From JBGQAS01 sp964498605 (GTDB lineage Bacteria > Chloroflexota > Anaerolineae > Anaerolineales > Anaerolineaceae): a DNA stretch of 33,457 nt. Positions within the stretch are counted from its first letter, which is position 1, and every line of letters begins with the position of its first letter. Positions 8,182 to 16,748 of the stretch are shown piece after piece. The notes under the pieces were generated by a model, which was given only the letters and a program-made list of their open reading frames with translations, searched no databases and had not been told where the DNA came from. Both the position numbers and the translations under genes were made by a program. The stretch covers positions 1 through 33,457 of the forward strand of contig CAZCHK010000021.1 of assembly GCA_964498605.1 (NCBI GenBank), read 5' to 3'.

Positions 8182-9816
8182 CTACTTGGGACGGGTAATC
8201 AATGTCATATACATGCCGTAGGTGTGCGCTTCCACGACGATATCGCCTTTAATCAGCGTGCCCAGATAATCCGCTTCCCCTGCGTGGACGGTGTAACCAC
8301 TCAGGACAAACGGCACAGGGCCATCCGCAAGGATCCATTCGCCATTGTACTTGCGGGCAATATGCACATGGGTACCGGTCGCCACACCGCCTTCGCATGA
8401 GGGATGACCGATCCTGTCATCGACATCCAAAATTGAGCCGACGGGAACGCGATCTTGTGTGGCGATGTGTAAGTATAGTATGTTCCATCCTGTCTGTTCA
8501 ATGCCATCTCCATCCAGATCAAGGAGGACAACCCCATTTTCAGACCGTACGACTTTTCCCGGGGCTACTGCCACAACCCATTCGGTTGATGCCGCGCAGC
8601 CAGGTTCCTCGCTTGAGGGGGCAAAATCAACAGCTGCTAAGGCTCCTTTTGGTCCCCACGCGGAATGTGGGCCACCCGAATAACTCCAGGTGTGTCCCGC
8701 TTCGAATGGAAGCACAAGCTCCGGTTGCGTGAGTGTCGTGGGGTAAAGAGGCTCAACATTCTCTGCGCGGATCCAGGGATTTCCAAACATCGACTCGTAC
8801 ATGGCGGTCAAAGATTCCGGACCGCTCAACGAGCCCATCCAGCGCATTGGCTCGGTGTACAGCTGTGCCATGAGATACTGAATGGCTGCCGTACCGGCAT
8901 TTAGCTGCGGAGCAAGCCTGATCGACGACCCATCTTTAAAATCGATGCTCGTCACCAATCCTGCCCGCCAGCCATAATAACCGATGGACATCTGCGAGAC
9001 GGCCCAGGAGAGCTGTCTGTATAATCCGACGTAGTGATAATCCGTGTATCCGAGGGGATATTCTGTTTGGGTGATGCTGCCCGGTTTTGAAAAGACCCAA
9101 CCGCTTTTATACTCCAGTAAAGCCAGCAGCAGGCGAGGGTTGATGGAGTTTTCGATCGCAACCCTGTGGATCAGCTGAGCGCCCGTGTACATACCCGAAG
9201 ACAGTTCTTCCTTGTAACTGGCAAGGAAACCGTTCGCTGAATTGATGTATTTCGCTGTATCGAAATCCAAAGCCGATCTTGAAAAAACCACTTCGCTATC
9301 CGGAAAAATGATTTCTTTTGGACCGACATCTCCCAGCACGTCGGGAATCACGATCAACGTTTCAGGCTGGATCAATCCTTGATCCGGCACATCCTCAGGC
9401 ATGGTGATTTCCTCCAGGTTTACCCCGAAGCGGATCAGCAAAGAAGGAAGCGTGTCACCGGATTGCGTGTAGTATATGATCGGGGGAATCAACGCGGCGG
9501 TCGCATCGTTGGGCCGAGTTGGAATGGTCGGTGTGGAGGTTTTTGTCGGGATAGGGGTACGTGTCCTGGTTGGCGCATGAGTAAGGGTGGATGAAGCCGT
9601 TGGTTGCCTGGTGGATGTGGGCAGTTCAGGCGTCTTTTCGACTGCCTCTACGGTGGTCTGCGCGGTCGCAGTCAGCTCGACGCCCGTCAGGTAGGTTTGA
9701 GAACAGGCCAGCGTGAACCCAACGCAAAAGAAGAGACCGGCTACCACCAGCCATTTTCTACCGGCTGATCTGGTTCTCTGGCACAAAGGCGTCCCATGCT
9801 TCCACTGTTTGACCAT
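8182..9816 (-). CDS. LysM-lysozyme-like-M23 wall hydrolase lipoprotein (paralogue 2)
   Basis: The second of three tandem paralogues, 544 residues. The N-terminus is basic and long, with lipobox TLAC at C38, followed by a Thr/Pro-rich wall-spanning linker (about 65-100). One LysM is at about 115-158. The lysozyme-like segment contains NPRLLLALLEYKSGW (E235) and NAGTAAIQY. The M23 domain has H384, D397, H450 (YLHIA), H483 and H485 (THVHIAR). The ATG at 9816 overlaps paralogue 3 by 59 bp. A downstream GTG is possible but would remove the basic n-region, so the ATG is kept. It probably cleaves peptide cross-links, perhaps with glycan cleavage, in cell-wall turnover. Confidence 0.84.
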   Translation of the reverse strand: MVKQWKHGTPLCQRTRSAGRKWLVVAGLFFCVGFTLACSQTYLTGVELTATAQTTVEAVEKTPELPTSTRQPTASSTLTHAPTRTRTPIPTKTSTPTIPTRPNDATAALIPPIIYYTQSGDTLPSLLIRFGVNLEEITMPEDVPDQGLIQPETLIVIPDVLGDVGPKEIIFPDSEVVFSRSALDFDTAKYINSANGFLASYKEELSSGMYTGAQLIHRVAIENSINPRLLLALLEYKSGWVFSKPGSITQTEYPLGYTDYHYVGLYRQLSWAVSQMSIGYYGWRAGLVTSIDFKDGSSIRLAPQLNAGTAAIQYLMAQLYTEPMRWMGSLSGPESLTAMYESMFGNPWIRAENVEPLYPTTLTQPELVLPFEAGHTWSYSGGPHSAWGPKGALAAVDFAPSSEEPGCAASTEWVVAVAPGKVVRSENGVVLLDLDGDGIEQTGWNILYLHIATQDRVPVGSILDVDDRIGHPSCEGGVATGTHVHIARKYNGEWILADGPVPFVLSGYTVHAGEADYLGTLIKGDIVVEAHTYGMYMTLITRPK

Positions 9817-11281
9817 TCTTAATTAAGAATCCGTTGTATTCTACCCCATCACCGGACGCTGTCCACCCGTCCAGCACAAAGGGGATCGAACCATCCGCGG
9901 CAATCCATACGCCGTTGTATCTTCTGGCGATGTGAACGTGCGTGCCGTATGAAAAACCACCCTCGCACGAAGGATGACCAATTCGATCTCCCGTCTCGAC
10001 ATCTGTTCCAGGGCTGATCCTGTCCTTGGAATCGATGTGGAGGTACAGAATGGTCCAGCCTGTCTGCTCGAACCCATCGCCGTCCAGGTCTAGTACGACC
10101 ACGCCATTTTCAGAACGGATGATCGTGCCATCTGCCACCGCTGTCACCCAGGCCGGACTAGCCTGACAGCCCATGGGCTCTCCTGGAGGAGCAAAATCCA
10201 GGGCAGCCCATGCTGATCCTTCTCCCCACCCGGGGTGAGGTCCTCCAGTAAAAGACCATGTTGCTCCCTGCTCGAAGGGCAGTTGCATCGCTGGTTGAAC
10301 GAGCGGTGATGGCATCAACGGGTCATAGCTGTACGCGAATGGGGATCCAAAAAGGGCAGAAAATGTAGCGGCCAAACCCTGCTCATTGACGGCGCGGTTC
10401 CACTCCTCGCTCCCGTACAGCAGCCCAAGAGTATATTGAACAGCCGCAGTACCTGAATTCACCCTGGGCTCAACCAGAATGGCAGATCCATCCGTGAGAA
10501 ACCAGAATGACACACAATTCTCGTCCCAGGCGTAATAACCCGCGTTGAGGCTGCTGGCTGCCCAGGCGAGCTGTTTGTACAAGCCATCTTTGTAAATGTC
10601 AAAGAATCCCATCGGGTAGGTGATCAATCTTTCGGGAATATTGGTTTGGGTCACCCATTGGCTTTGAAATTCAAGCAGTGCCAGGAGAATACGCGGGTTC
10701 ACAGAGTATTCCCGGGCGACGCGATCGACGATCTCGAAACCAGCCATCCAGCTGCCTTCCACGTCCTCGGCGTAGCTGCTGAGGAATCCTTGCTGCTCTT
10801 TGACAAACTGCTCGATGTCGAAAAAGGATGTATAGGGGCTGAAGACTAATTCCGAATCCGGTATGATCTTGAACACCGGAGCTGTCCCGACATTCACGGC
10901 GGGGGGGATCTGAAGTGTCTGGCCAACGGCCAGCCAGTTCGGATCGATTCCCGGATTTGCACTGATCAACAAATCCAGATCGACCAGGAATTTTTCGGCG
11001 ACGACGTGAAGCGTATCTCCCGGTTGCACCGTGTATGTGGTCGATTCCACGCGGGGGGTGGGTACGCTGTGAGGATCGTCCGGTGTCGGGGTATGTTCCC
11101 CCGCAGCAGGGTTGAGAGTGGGCAGACCTGCTCGGTCTGGATTGTCACCGGGGTTCACTGCGGGCGGCATGGCGGAGTGCAGCACTGGCAGCGTGGTTGC
11201 CGCGAAGGGACGGTAGCAGCCCGATAGCATGAAAGTCGCCGTGACAAACCCTGTGATGAAAGGAATCCCTCGAATTCTCAT
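9758..11281 (-). CDS. LysM-lysozyme-like-M23 wall hydrolase lipoprotein (paralogue 3)
   Basis: The first-transcribed of the three paralogues, 507 residues. The lipobox LSGC is at C22, followed by a Pro/Thr-rich linker, then LysM at about 82-127 (YTVQPGDTLHVVAEKF). The central segment has NPRILLALLEFQSQW (E204) and NSGTAAVQY. The M23 domain has H349, D362, H415 (YLHID), H448 and H450 (THVHIARRYNG). The ATG overlaps the stop of the HIT gene as ATGA, indicating translational coupling. The three paralogues are clearly homologous over their whole length but well diverged, so the duplication is old, unlike the recent one at the other end of the window. Confidence 0.85.
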   Translation of the reverse strand: MRIRGIPFITGFVTATFMLSGCYRPFAATTLPVLHSAMPPAVNPGDNPDRAGLPTLNPAAGEHTPTPDDPHSVPTPRVESTTYTVQPGDTLHVVAEKFLVDLDLLISANPGIDPNWLAVGQTLQIPPAVNVGTAPVFKIIPDSELVFSPYTSFFDIEQFVKEQQGFLSSYAEDVEGSWMAGFEIVDRVAREYSVNPRILLALLEFQSQWVTQTNIPERLITYPMGFFDIYKDGLYKQLAWAASSLNAGYYAWDENCVSFWFLTDGSAILVEPRVNSGTAAVQYTLGLLYGSEEWNRAVNEQGLAATFSALFGSPFAYSYDPLMPSPLVQPAMQLPFEQGATWSFTGGPHPGWGEGSAWAALDFAPPGEPMGCQASPAWVTAVADGTIIRSENGVVVLDLDGDGFEQTGWTILYLHIDSKDRISPGTDVETGDRIGHPSCEGGFSYGTHVHIARRYNGVWIAADGSIPFVLDGWTASGDGVEYNGFLIKNGQTVEAWDAFVPENQISR

Positions 11282-11631
11282 TCGCGATGAAAAGGCAAGA
11301 ACCTTCCCCCGATCAAATGCAGGTGAATGTGGAAGACGGTCTGGTTGGCGTCTCTTCCCGTATTGAGAACCAACCGGTATCCCGATTGGGACACATTGTT
11401 TTCTTCTGCCAGCATCCGGGCAGCGACGATCAGGCGGCCCATTAAATTCGCGTCATCAATAGACACTTCATTGATGGATGGCAGATGTGCTTTTGGGATC
11501 ACAAGGATGTGCACGGGTGCGATTGGATGCGCGTCCTTGAACGCGAGGATTTGATCGTCTTCGTAGACGATCTCTGCTTTTAATTTGCGTGCGGCGATAT
11601 CACAGAATGGACAGGTCGATGCATTCATCAT
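11278..11631 (-). CDS. HIT family nucleotide hydrolase/transferase
   Basis: A 117-residue cytoplasmic protein of the histidine-triad (Hint/PKCI) type, which hydrolyses nucleoside phosphoramidates or related AMP-linked substrates. The family motif appears as HIHLHLIGG near the C-terminus, after QTVF. The N-terminal CPFCDI gives a Cys pair that in many Hint proteins joins distal His residues to bind zinc. IPKAHLPSINE is also typical. The start is the first or second of two adjacent ATGs (11631 or 11628). It overlaps the M23 gene by 4 bp and begins 25 bp after the deacetylase-like gene. Why it sits inside a cell-wall operon is not evident from the sequence. Confidence 0.9.
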   Translation of the reverse strand: MMNASTCPFCDIAARKLKAEIVYEDDQILAFKDAHPIAPVHILVIPKAHLPSINEVSIDDANLMGRLIVAARMLAEENNVSQSGYRLVLNTGRDANQTVFHIHLHLIGGRFLPFHRE

Positions 11632-11656
11632 CTATTCGTTGCAAGAAATGTATCAG

Positions 11657-12790
11657 CTACGGCGTTAAGCCAGGGATAGAACCCAGGGATGGCGCGCAAA
11701 CGATATTGTAGTAATCCAGTTCGATTTGCTTATAATGGGCTGCATACGCCGAGGCCTCTTGACCGATGACCCTGACATCATCGATATGCCAGGACGCATC
11801 CGTGCTCCAAAAGCGCGGCAGGACCATCAACGGGTCGCTGATATAGCCATCAGGAAGCCAGGAAGGCGTCATGGGATCAGCCTGGTCAGCCAGGGGGATC
11901 CAGTTGTACATGTAAGGTCCGCGTGGGTTGACTGTAAAACCCAGCTTGAAACCGACCTGTCTGGCAAGATCCACCGCGTGCTGCGTGAAACTCCCTCCAG
12001 GCCAGATGTACGCGATGGGAGTTACGCCAAAGTGGTCCTGAATGGCTGTGATCGAACCCTGAAACTCGTTCAGAAGGAATTCGTCTGTTGAAAATTCTGT
12101 CGCGTTGATGTTGTGAATGACTCCATGCGCCTGATGATCCAGCCAGCCTTCGCTTTGCAGCTGTGCATTTTGATCCCACAGATCCTGGCTGGTTTCAGGG
12201 TGGCTGATCCATGCATTGGTGAAGGTCCAGCCGTAATCCTCCCACAGCCAGCGAAAATGTGTGTTGTAGTTTTCCAGGGTTTTTCTGTCATCAACGATCA
12301 GCAGTACCGAGCGGGTGGGGATTTTTTCGTTTGCCTGAAGGAATCCCAACAGCTGCTGCATCGAAATCGCCTCGAAGTTTTGATCGCGCAGGTCTTTGAC
12401 CAGTTGGCGCCACGTGTTCACATGGATCTGGTCGTAATAAGTTACTTCTCCGTCCGTGATCGAATGTATCATGATGGGCATCACAACCGTGCCAGGAGCG
12501 CTCTTCGAGGGGTCCCATTTGTTCTTCAGGTAAGTACATACATCGGCAATATATGTATGTCCGTACGCGCCGTACTGGATCAGCGGAGAGGAGAAAACAG
12601 CCGGTAAAGCCGGGGGGGTCGAGGTGATCGTGGCTGTCGGCGTGATGGTCGGAGATGGTTCCGCGGTCCTGGATGCAGCAGGGATCGTCGTTTCAACAGC
12701 CACGATAGCAGTCAGTGGTCTTTCTGAATCGACGCTGCATGCTGCCATGAGGAAAAAAAGCAGAAGAATAATTCTTCCGGCAACTTTCAT
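11657..12790 (-). CDS. Polysaccharide deacetylase-like lipoprotein with degenerate motifs
   Basis: A 377-residue lipoprotein: lipobox MAAC (C18), a Thr/Pro linker to about residue 62, then a NodB-like barrel. The expected motifs are recognisable but altered. TFDDG is replaced by LIVDDRK (D167, D168). The metal-binding HxxxH motif is HGVIH (H222, H226). The RxPxG strand is YIWPGGSF (about 261-268). It could therefore remain a deacetylase acting on wall glycans, or be a catalytically weak carbohydrate-binding relative. The start codon lies 1 bp after the stop of the inositol-phosphate synthase gene, so the two are translationally coupled. Confidence 0.75.
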   Translation of the reverse strand: MKVAGRIILLLFFLMAACSVDSERPLTAIVAVETTIPAASRTAEPSPTITPTATITSTPPALPAVFSSPLIQYGAYGHTYIADVCTYLKNKWDPSKSAPGTVVMPIMIHSITDGEVTYYDQIHVNTWRQLVKDLRDQNFEAISMQQLLGFLQANEKIPTRSVLLIVDDRKTLENYNTHFRWLWEDYGWTFTNAWISHPETSQDLWDQNAQLQSEGWLDHQAHGVIHNINATEFSTDEFLLNEFQGSITAIQDHFGVTPIAYIWPGGSFTQHAVDLARQVGFKLGFTVNPRGPYMYNWIPLADQADPMTPSWLPDGYISDPLMVLPRFWSTDASWHIDDVRVIGQEASAYAAHYKQIELDYYNIVCAPSLGSIPGLTP

Positions 12791-12791
12791 G

Positions 12792-13880
12792 CTATTGGGG
12801 TTTTTCTCCCTGGATAAAGCTTTCTGTGAGCTCTCGGCATAAATTATCCTGAAATTGCTGGGGAGGGGTTTTCATGAAATACGATGAAGGTCCGATCAGC
12901 GGCCCCGAAATACCCCGTTCCAATGCCAGTTTAATGCACCTTACTGCGTCGATGACTACTCCGGCGGAATTGGGCGAATCCCACACTTCCAGTTTGGCCT
13001 CCAGATTCAGAGGCACCTCACCGAATGTCGTGCCCTCCATGCGGACGTAACACCACTTTCGATCTGAGAGCCAGGGCACATAATCGCTGGGACCCACGTG
13101 GATATCAGTTTCAGGAAGCTTGTAGGGCAGCATGCTGGTCACGGCGCCGGTTTTGGAGATCTTTTTGGATTCGAGCCTTTCCCGTTCGAGCATGTTCAGG
13201 AAATCGGTGTTTCCGCCAAAGTTCAGCTGGTAAGTCCTGTCCAGGCGAACCCCGCGATCGACAAACAGGCTTGTCAGAACCCTGTGAAGGATGGTGGCTC
13301 CAACCTGGCTTTTAATATCGTCGCCGATGATCGGAAGTCCTCGTTCTTTAAACCTTTCTCCCCAGTAATTCGCGCTGGCAATGAAGACAGGAATCGCATT
13401 GACCATACCGCATCCCGCTTCCAATATTTGTTCGACATACCATTTTGTGGCCATTTCCGAGCCTACTGGAAGGTAATTGATCACCACGTCCGTTTTTGTT
13501 TCTTTCAGCACTTTCACGATGTCCGCAGTGGGACCGGGAGCTTTTTTCACCACCTGGGAAAGATATTTCCCCAATCCATCATGCGTCATGCCGCGCACAA
13601 CGGGCACGCCTAACTTCGGAACATCACAGAATTTATAGGTGTTGTTCGGGTAGGCAAAAATTGCTTCACTCAGATCCTTGCCAACCTTTGTATCGACGAC
13701 ATCAATGGCGGCAGAAAACTCAATATTCTTGATGTGATATCCGCCCAGGTTGACGTGCATGATGCCCGGAACGCGGTCAGTTGAAGAAGCATTCCGGTAG
13801 TAGTGAACTCCCTGAACCAGACTCGACGCGCAGTTGCCAACCCCGATGATCGCAACCCTGACAGTGTTATCTTTTTTCAT
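12792..13880 (-). CDS. ino1: Myo-inositol-1-phosphate synthase
   Basis: Converts glucose-6-phosphate to inositol-1-phosphate with NAD, the first step to phosphatidylinositol and other inositol compounds. The 362 residues match the short actinobacterial/archaeal form. The Rossmann loop is IGVGNCASSL (12-21). IPVFIA, GDDIKSQVGATILHRVL and LNFGGNTDFLN are the typical catalytic-domain motifs. It heads a six-gene minus-strand operon. AGGAGC lies 6 bases before the ATG and an extended -10 (TGGTAGAAT) lies further upstream. Its co-transcription with wall hydrolases suggests that inositol lipids or glycolipids are made as part of envelope assembly (inference). Confidence 0.93.
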   Translation of the reverse strand: MKKDNTVRVAIIGVGNCASSLVQGVHYYRNASSTDRVPGIMHVNLGGYHIKNIEFSAAIDVVDTKVGKDLSEAIFAYPNNTYKFCDVPKLGVPVVRGMTHDGLGKYLSQVVKKAPGPTADIVKVLKETKTDVVINYLPVGSEMATKWYVEQILEAGCGMVNAIPVFIASANYWGERFKERGLPIIGDDIKSQVGATILHRVLTSLFVDRGVRLDRTYQLNFGGNTDFLNMLERERLESKKISKTGAVTSMLPYKLPETDIHVGPSDYVPWLSDRKWCYVRMEGTTFGEVPLNLEAKLEVWDSPNSAGVVIDAVRCIKLALERGISGPLIGPSSYFMKTPPQQFQDNLCRELTESFIQGEKPQ

Positions 13881-13916
13881 CTCAAAGCTCCTGATTCTTG
13901 TTTGTAAGTGAAGTGA

Positions 13917-13922
13917 ATTCTA
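13917..13922 (-). promoter_or_regulatory. Extended -10 promoter of the inositol/wall operon
   Basis: TAGAAT on the minus strand preceded by TGG gives an extended -10 (TGnTAGAAT). It lies 37 bp from the ATG, with AGGAGC at 13892-13887 as the ribosome-binding site. It is back-to-back with the histidine kinase promoter. Confidence 0.55.
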
Positions 13923-13928
13923 CCATGC

Positions 13929-13934
13929 TATAAT
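13929..13934 (+). promoter_or_regulatory. Extended -10 promoter of the histidine kinase gene
   Basis: TATAAT preceded by TGC forms a consensus extended -10 (TGnTATAAT), 22 bp before the TTG start. The two divergent -10 boxes are only 6 bp apart, so the promoters probably compete. Confidence 0.6.
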
Positions 13935-13955
13935 CTTACTTCACGGAGAAAATCT

Positions 13956-15224
13956 TTGCTCTCAGAATCCATGGACCACATGAAGCGCCTGGAGAGGCTG
14001 GCTGAGGTGTGCCGCCACCTCAGCGCGAATCTGGAATATGAACCCCTTCTGCATTACCTGATTGAAGTTGCCAGCGAAATAACGAACTCTGAACGCAGCG
14101 CGATCCTGCTGTTGGATGAGGAAAGCCATTTGCTGCGCTTCCTGGCAGTTCCATGGTTTTTAAAAGACAAATTGTGTTCGGCAACCATTCAGGCCGACAA
14201 CAGCTTCACCGGAAGCACCGTGATGGACCAGAAGGTGCACGCATTTGATGTGAGATACTCCGATCCCAATTTGATCACAAGCGCTGACCGCGAGCTGGTG
14301 GACGATCTCAGGAATATCCTGGTTGTACCTATGGTTTTCAAGGGAAAAGTCATTGGCGTGGTGGAAGTCACGAATAAAAGCGCGGATCGTGATTATTCGG
14401 AAGAAGACGCCTCGAACCTGGAAACCCTGGCCGCTCTTGCCGCCGTGGTGATCAGAAATCACAGCTTGTTGGAGGAGGCTGAGAGCTCCTATAAAAAGGT
14501 CATTGAACTGGATCGCATGAAGAGCGATTTTCTTGCCATCTCTTCACACGAACTGCGGACCCCCCTGGGACTGATTCTCGGGCATACTGCATTCTTAATG
14601 GACAGCCCGCCGGAAGAGCAGAAAAAGCACATCTCTGTGATCGAGAACAGTGCACTGCGCCTGAAAGAGATTATCGAAGAACTGGGAGACGAAAGAAACA
14701 TTCAGCGGGGGTTTGGAAACCTGAAAAGAAGAAAAGTCGGAGCAGGTCTGCTTGTTCAGCAGGTCGTTGACTCCTTCATGGACGCAGCCCGGGAAAAGAA
14801 AATTCACCTGTCATCTGAAGGCACAGACAGCGGACTGACCTTTGAAGGGGACTCGGAAAAAGTTGCCATGGCGCTGCAGAATCTGATCAAGAACTCCATT
14901 CAATTCACAAACGCCGGAGGAATTGTCAGGGTAAAGCTTGAGCCCATACCGGGTTACGTGAAGATATCCGTTGTGGATAACGGCATCGGGATCCCCGTGG
15001 ATGAACTGGGCAAGATTTTCCAGCGCTTTTACCAGGTGGAAAAGCACCTGACGCGGACGCACGGCGGGATGGGCCTTGGACTGGCCATCGCCAAAGAAAT
15101 GATCGATCTGCACGGCGGGAAGATCAGCGTCGAAAGCGTTGAGGGAAAAGGCAGCAAATTCATGATCATCCTGCCTACGAACGCGCAGCAAAGCACGGCG
15201 GCGCAAAAAGTGTTCTTGTCTTAG
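13956..15224 (+). CDS. GAF-domain sensor histidine kinase
   Basis: A soluble sensor kinase of 422 residues without membrane segments. A GAF domain spans about 20-170. A short coiled helix leads to HisKA (about 185-250) with phospho-acceptor H198 in SSHELRTPLG. The HATPase domain (about 295-408) has N309/N313 (QNLIKNSIQF), DNGIGIP (341-347) and GGMGLGLAIAK (370-380). The TTG at 13956 is chosen because CGGAG precedes it at good distance and a TATAAT lies upstream; the ATG at 13971 is the alternative. No response regulator is adjacent, so it is an orphan kinase. It probably senses a small cytoplasmic ligand or redox state. Confidence 0.9.
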   Translation: MLSESMDHMKRLERLAEVCRHLSANLEYEPLLHYLIEVASEITNSERSAILLLDEESHLLRFLAVPWFLKDKLCSATIQADNSFTGSTVMDQKVHAFDVRYSDPNLITSADRELVDDLRNILVVPMVFKGKVIGVVEVTNKSADRDYSEEDASNLETLAALAAVVIRNHSLLEEAESSYKKVIELDRMKSDFLAISSHELRTPLGLILGHTAFLMDSPPEEQKKHISVIENSALRLKEIIEELGDERNIQRGFGNLKRRKVGAGLLVQQVVDSFMDAAREKKIHLSSEGTDSGLTFEGDSEKVAMALQNLIKNSIQFTNAGGIVRVKLEPIPGYVKISVVDNGIGIPVDELGKIFQRFYQVEKHLTRTHGGMGLGLAIAKEMIDLHGGKISVESVEGKGSKFMIILPTNAQQSTAAQKVFLS

Positions 15225-15229
15225 CGGAT

Positions 15230-15970
15230 TTAGATGGGGGAGAAACGCGTGTGCGTGTCGTAATAGTCTTCCTGCTCGGCTTTCTTCAGCTTCCTGATGA
15301 TCTGATAGGTGATCGGGGTCATCCCGACTTCAATGAGCACTTTCAAGACGTAATTCGTCAGCACCAGGCTGACAAAATCACTCCACAGAAAAACACCCAG
15401 AGCTGTCGCGATCAGGATAAATATCAAGGAATCAAGACCTTCACCGACGAGTGTCGATGTAATGGTTCTCAACCAAAGCCAGCGGCCTCTGGTCCTGACT
15501 TTCAGCTTGGCGAGGATGACCGAGTTGGAGAATTCCCCGATCCAGTACGCGACCAGGCTGGCAATGACAATTCCCCCGCTGAACATGCCGCTGAACGCCA
15601 TGTCATAGGCATCGCGTCCGCCCGAGGATTCCCAGGATGGCGCTCCAGGCAGAACCCGCACGAGAAGGATGATCAAGGATGAAAATGCCAAAAGTGAAAA
15701 TCCTGTCCAGATCACGCGTCTCGATCGCCTGAACCCATACACCTCCGTCAGAACATCGCCAAATATGTAGCTGATCGGGAACAGTATGGTCCCGGCATCG
15801 ACGATAACGGGGATTTTCGATACGGAGAACCCGAAGGAGATCAACTTGGCAGAGGAAAGTATGTTGCTGAGAATGAGCACGGTGACAAAAAGCGCCATGA
15901 TCAGATCGAAGAAACGAAAGGAACGCCTGTCGGATAGATCCCGGGTATTGAGAATGTGCTCAGGTTTCAT
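15230..15970 (-). CDS. Queuosine precursor transporter (YhhQ/COG1738 family)
   Basis: A polytopic membrane protein of about 246 residues with around six hydrophobic helices. The family signature is clear: FVTVLILSNILSSAKL, then DAGTILFPISYIFGDVLTEVYGFRRSRRVIW, and later YWIGEFSNSVILAKLK and EGLDSLIFI. Members import preQ0, preQ1 or queuine for tRNA modification. I place the start at ATG 15970 rather than 16030, because the longer version runs through the -10 region shared with rsmE and adds non-conserved residues. It converges on the histidine kinase gene with a 5-bp gap. A tRNA-guanine transglycosylase gene lies about 4 kb away, a plausible functional partner. Confidence 0.88.
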   Translation of the reverse strand: MKPEHILNTRDLSDRRSFRFFDLIMALFVTVLILSNILSSAKLISFGFSVSKIPVIVDAGTILFPISYIFGDVLTEVYGFRRSRRVIWTGFSLLAFSSLIILLVRVLPGAPSWESSGGRDAYDMAFSGMFSGGIVIASLVAYWIGEFSNSVILAKLKVRTRGRWLWLRTITSTLVGEGLDSLIFILIATALGVFLWSDFVSLVLTNYVLKVLIEVGMTPITYQIIRKLKKAEQEDYYDTHTRFSPI

Positions 15971-15980
15971 GGATGCTGCT

Positions 15981-15988
15981 AGTATAAT
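15981..15988. promoter_or_regulatory. Overlapping divergent -10 boxes for the transporter and rsmE
   Basis: The plus strand has TATAAT at 15983-15988, 25 bp before the rsmE ATG. The minus strand has TATACT at 15986-15981, about 11 bp before the transporter ATG. The two -10 elements share four base pairs, so the polymerase cannot occupy both at once. Confidence 0.5.
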
Positions 15989-16013
15989 CAAAAAAGCGGT
16001 AATTGACGAATCC

Positions 16014-16748
16014 ATGAATCGTTTTTTCATTCTTCATCCGGACATTTCAGGTCAGGGTTTGATCATCCCGGCGGACATCTCTCATCAGCTGCGCCATGTT
16101 CTGAGGATGAAATCTGGAGACAGGATCGCGGTTTTCGACAATCAGAACCATGAATGGATCATCGAACTATCCATCAGCGCGGATCAAATTACCGGGGTGG
16201 TAGTAAATGAAACACAGCCGACCTGCGAGCCGCTGACGGATTTGACTTTGTTCTTCTCCCTGACCCAGAGGGTCAAGGTGGAGATGATCCTGCAAAAATG
16301 CACGGAAATTGGCGCGAGCATGTTTCAGCCTTTCGTATCCCAACGCAGTCTGGTCCGTGGATGGGATGAATCCGATCGCAAGCAGGAGCGCTGGGAAAAG
16401 ATCATCCGCGAGGCATCAGAACAGTCGAACCGGGGCAGGACACCGCAGCTGCTTCAAGCAGTGTCATTTGATGCCGTGTTGCAAAAGAGGGGGCAGTTCC
16501 GTATTCCTTTGATTGCCTGGGAAAATGAAAACCAGGTTCGTGTCCGGGATAAAAAATCTACCGGGGAAGCTACCAGCGTTGGACTGATCATCGGACCGGA
16601 AGGGGGGTTTGAAGAAGGGGAGATCCAGCAAGCCGTTAAAAGGGGCTGGATCCCCATTTCTTTGGGAAATAGAATCCTCCGCATGGAAACCGCGGCAATG
16701 GTCGGCACGGCACTGGTCCTGGACCATTTTGAACAGGCGCTAGATTAA
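16014..16748 (+). CDS. rsmE: 16S rRNA (uracil-1498-N3)-methyltransferase RsmE
   Basis: Methylates N3 of U1498 in 16S rRNA in the assembled 30S subunit. The 244 residues are the usual length. The N-terminal PUA-like part holds HQLRHVLRMKSGDRI. The SPOUT knot domain has SLTQRVKVEMILQKCTEIGA, ERWEKIIREASEQSNR, IGPEGGFEEGEI and the final knot LGNRILRMETAAMVG. An open frame extends upstream to 15786, but that part is antisense to the transporter and not family-like. ATG 16014 gives the correct N-terminus, MNRFFI. The last 9 bp overlap the converging m5C methyltransferase gene. Confidence 0.94.
   Translation: MNRFFILHPDISGQGLIIPADISHQLRHVLRMKSGDRIAVFDNQNHEWIIELSISADQITGVVVNETQPTCEPLTDLTLFFSLTQRVKVEMILQKCTEIGASMFQPFVSQRSLVRGWDESDRKQERWEKIIREASEQSNRGRTPQLLQAVSFDAVLQKRGQFRIPLIAWENENQVRVRDKKSTGEATSVGLIIGPEGGFEEGEIQQAVKRGWIPISLGNRILRMETAAMVGTALVLDHFEQALD

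Noticed and set aside
15786..16013. N-terminal extension of rsmE
   Set aside because: It is antisense to the transporter and crosses the shared promoter; family homology begins at MNRFFI (16014).
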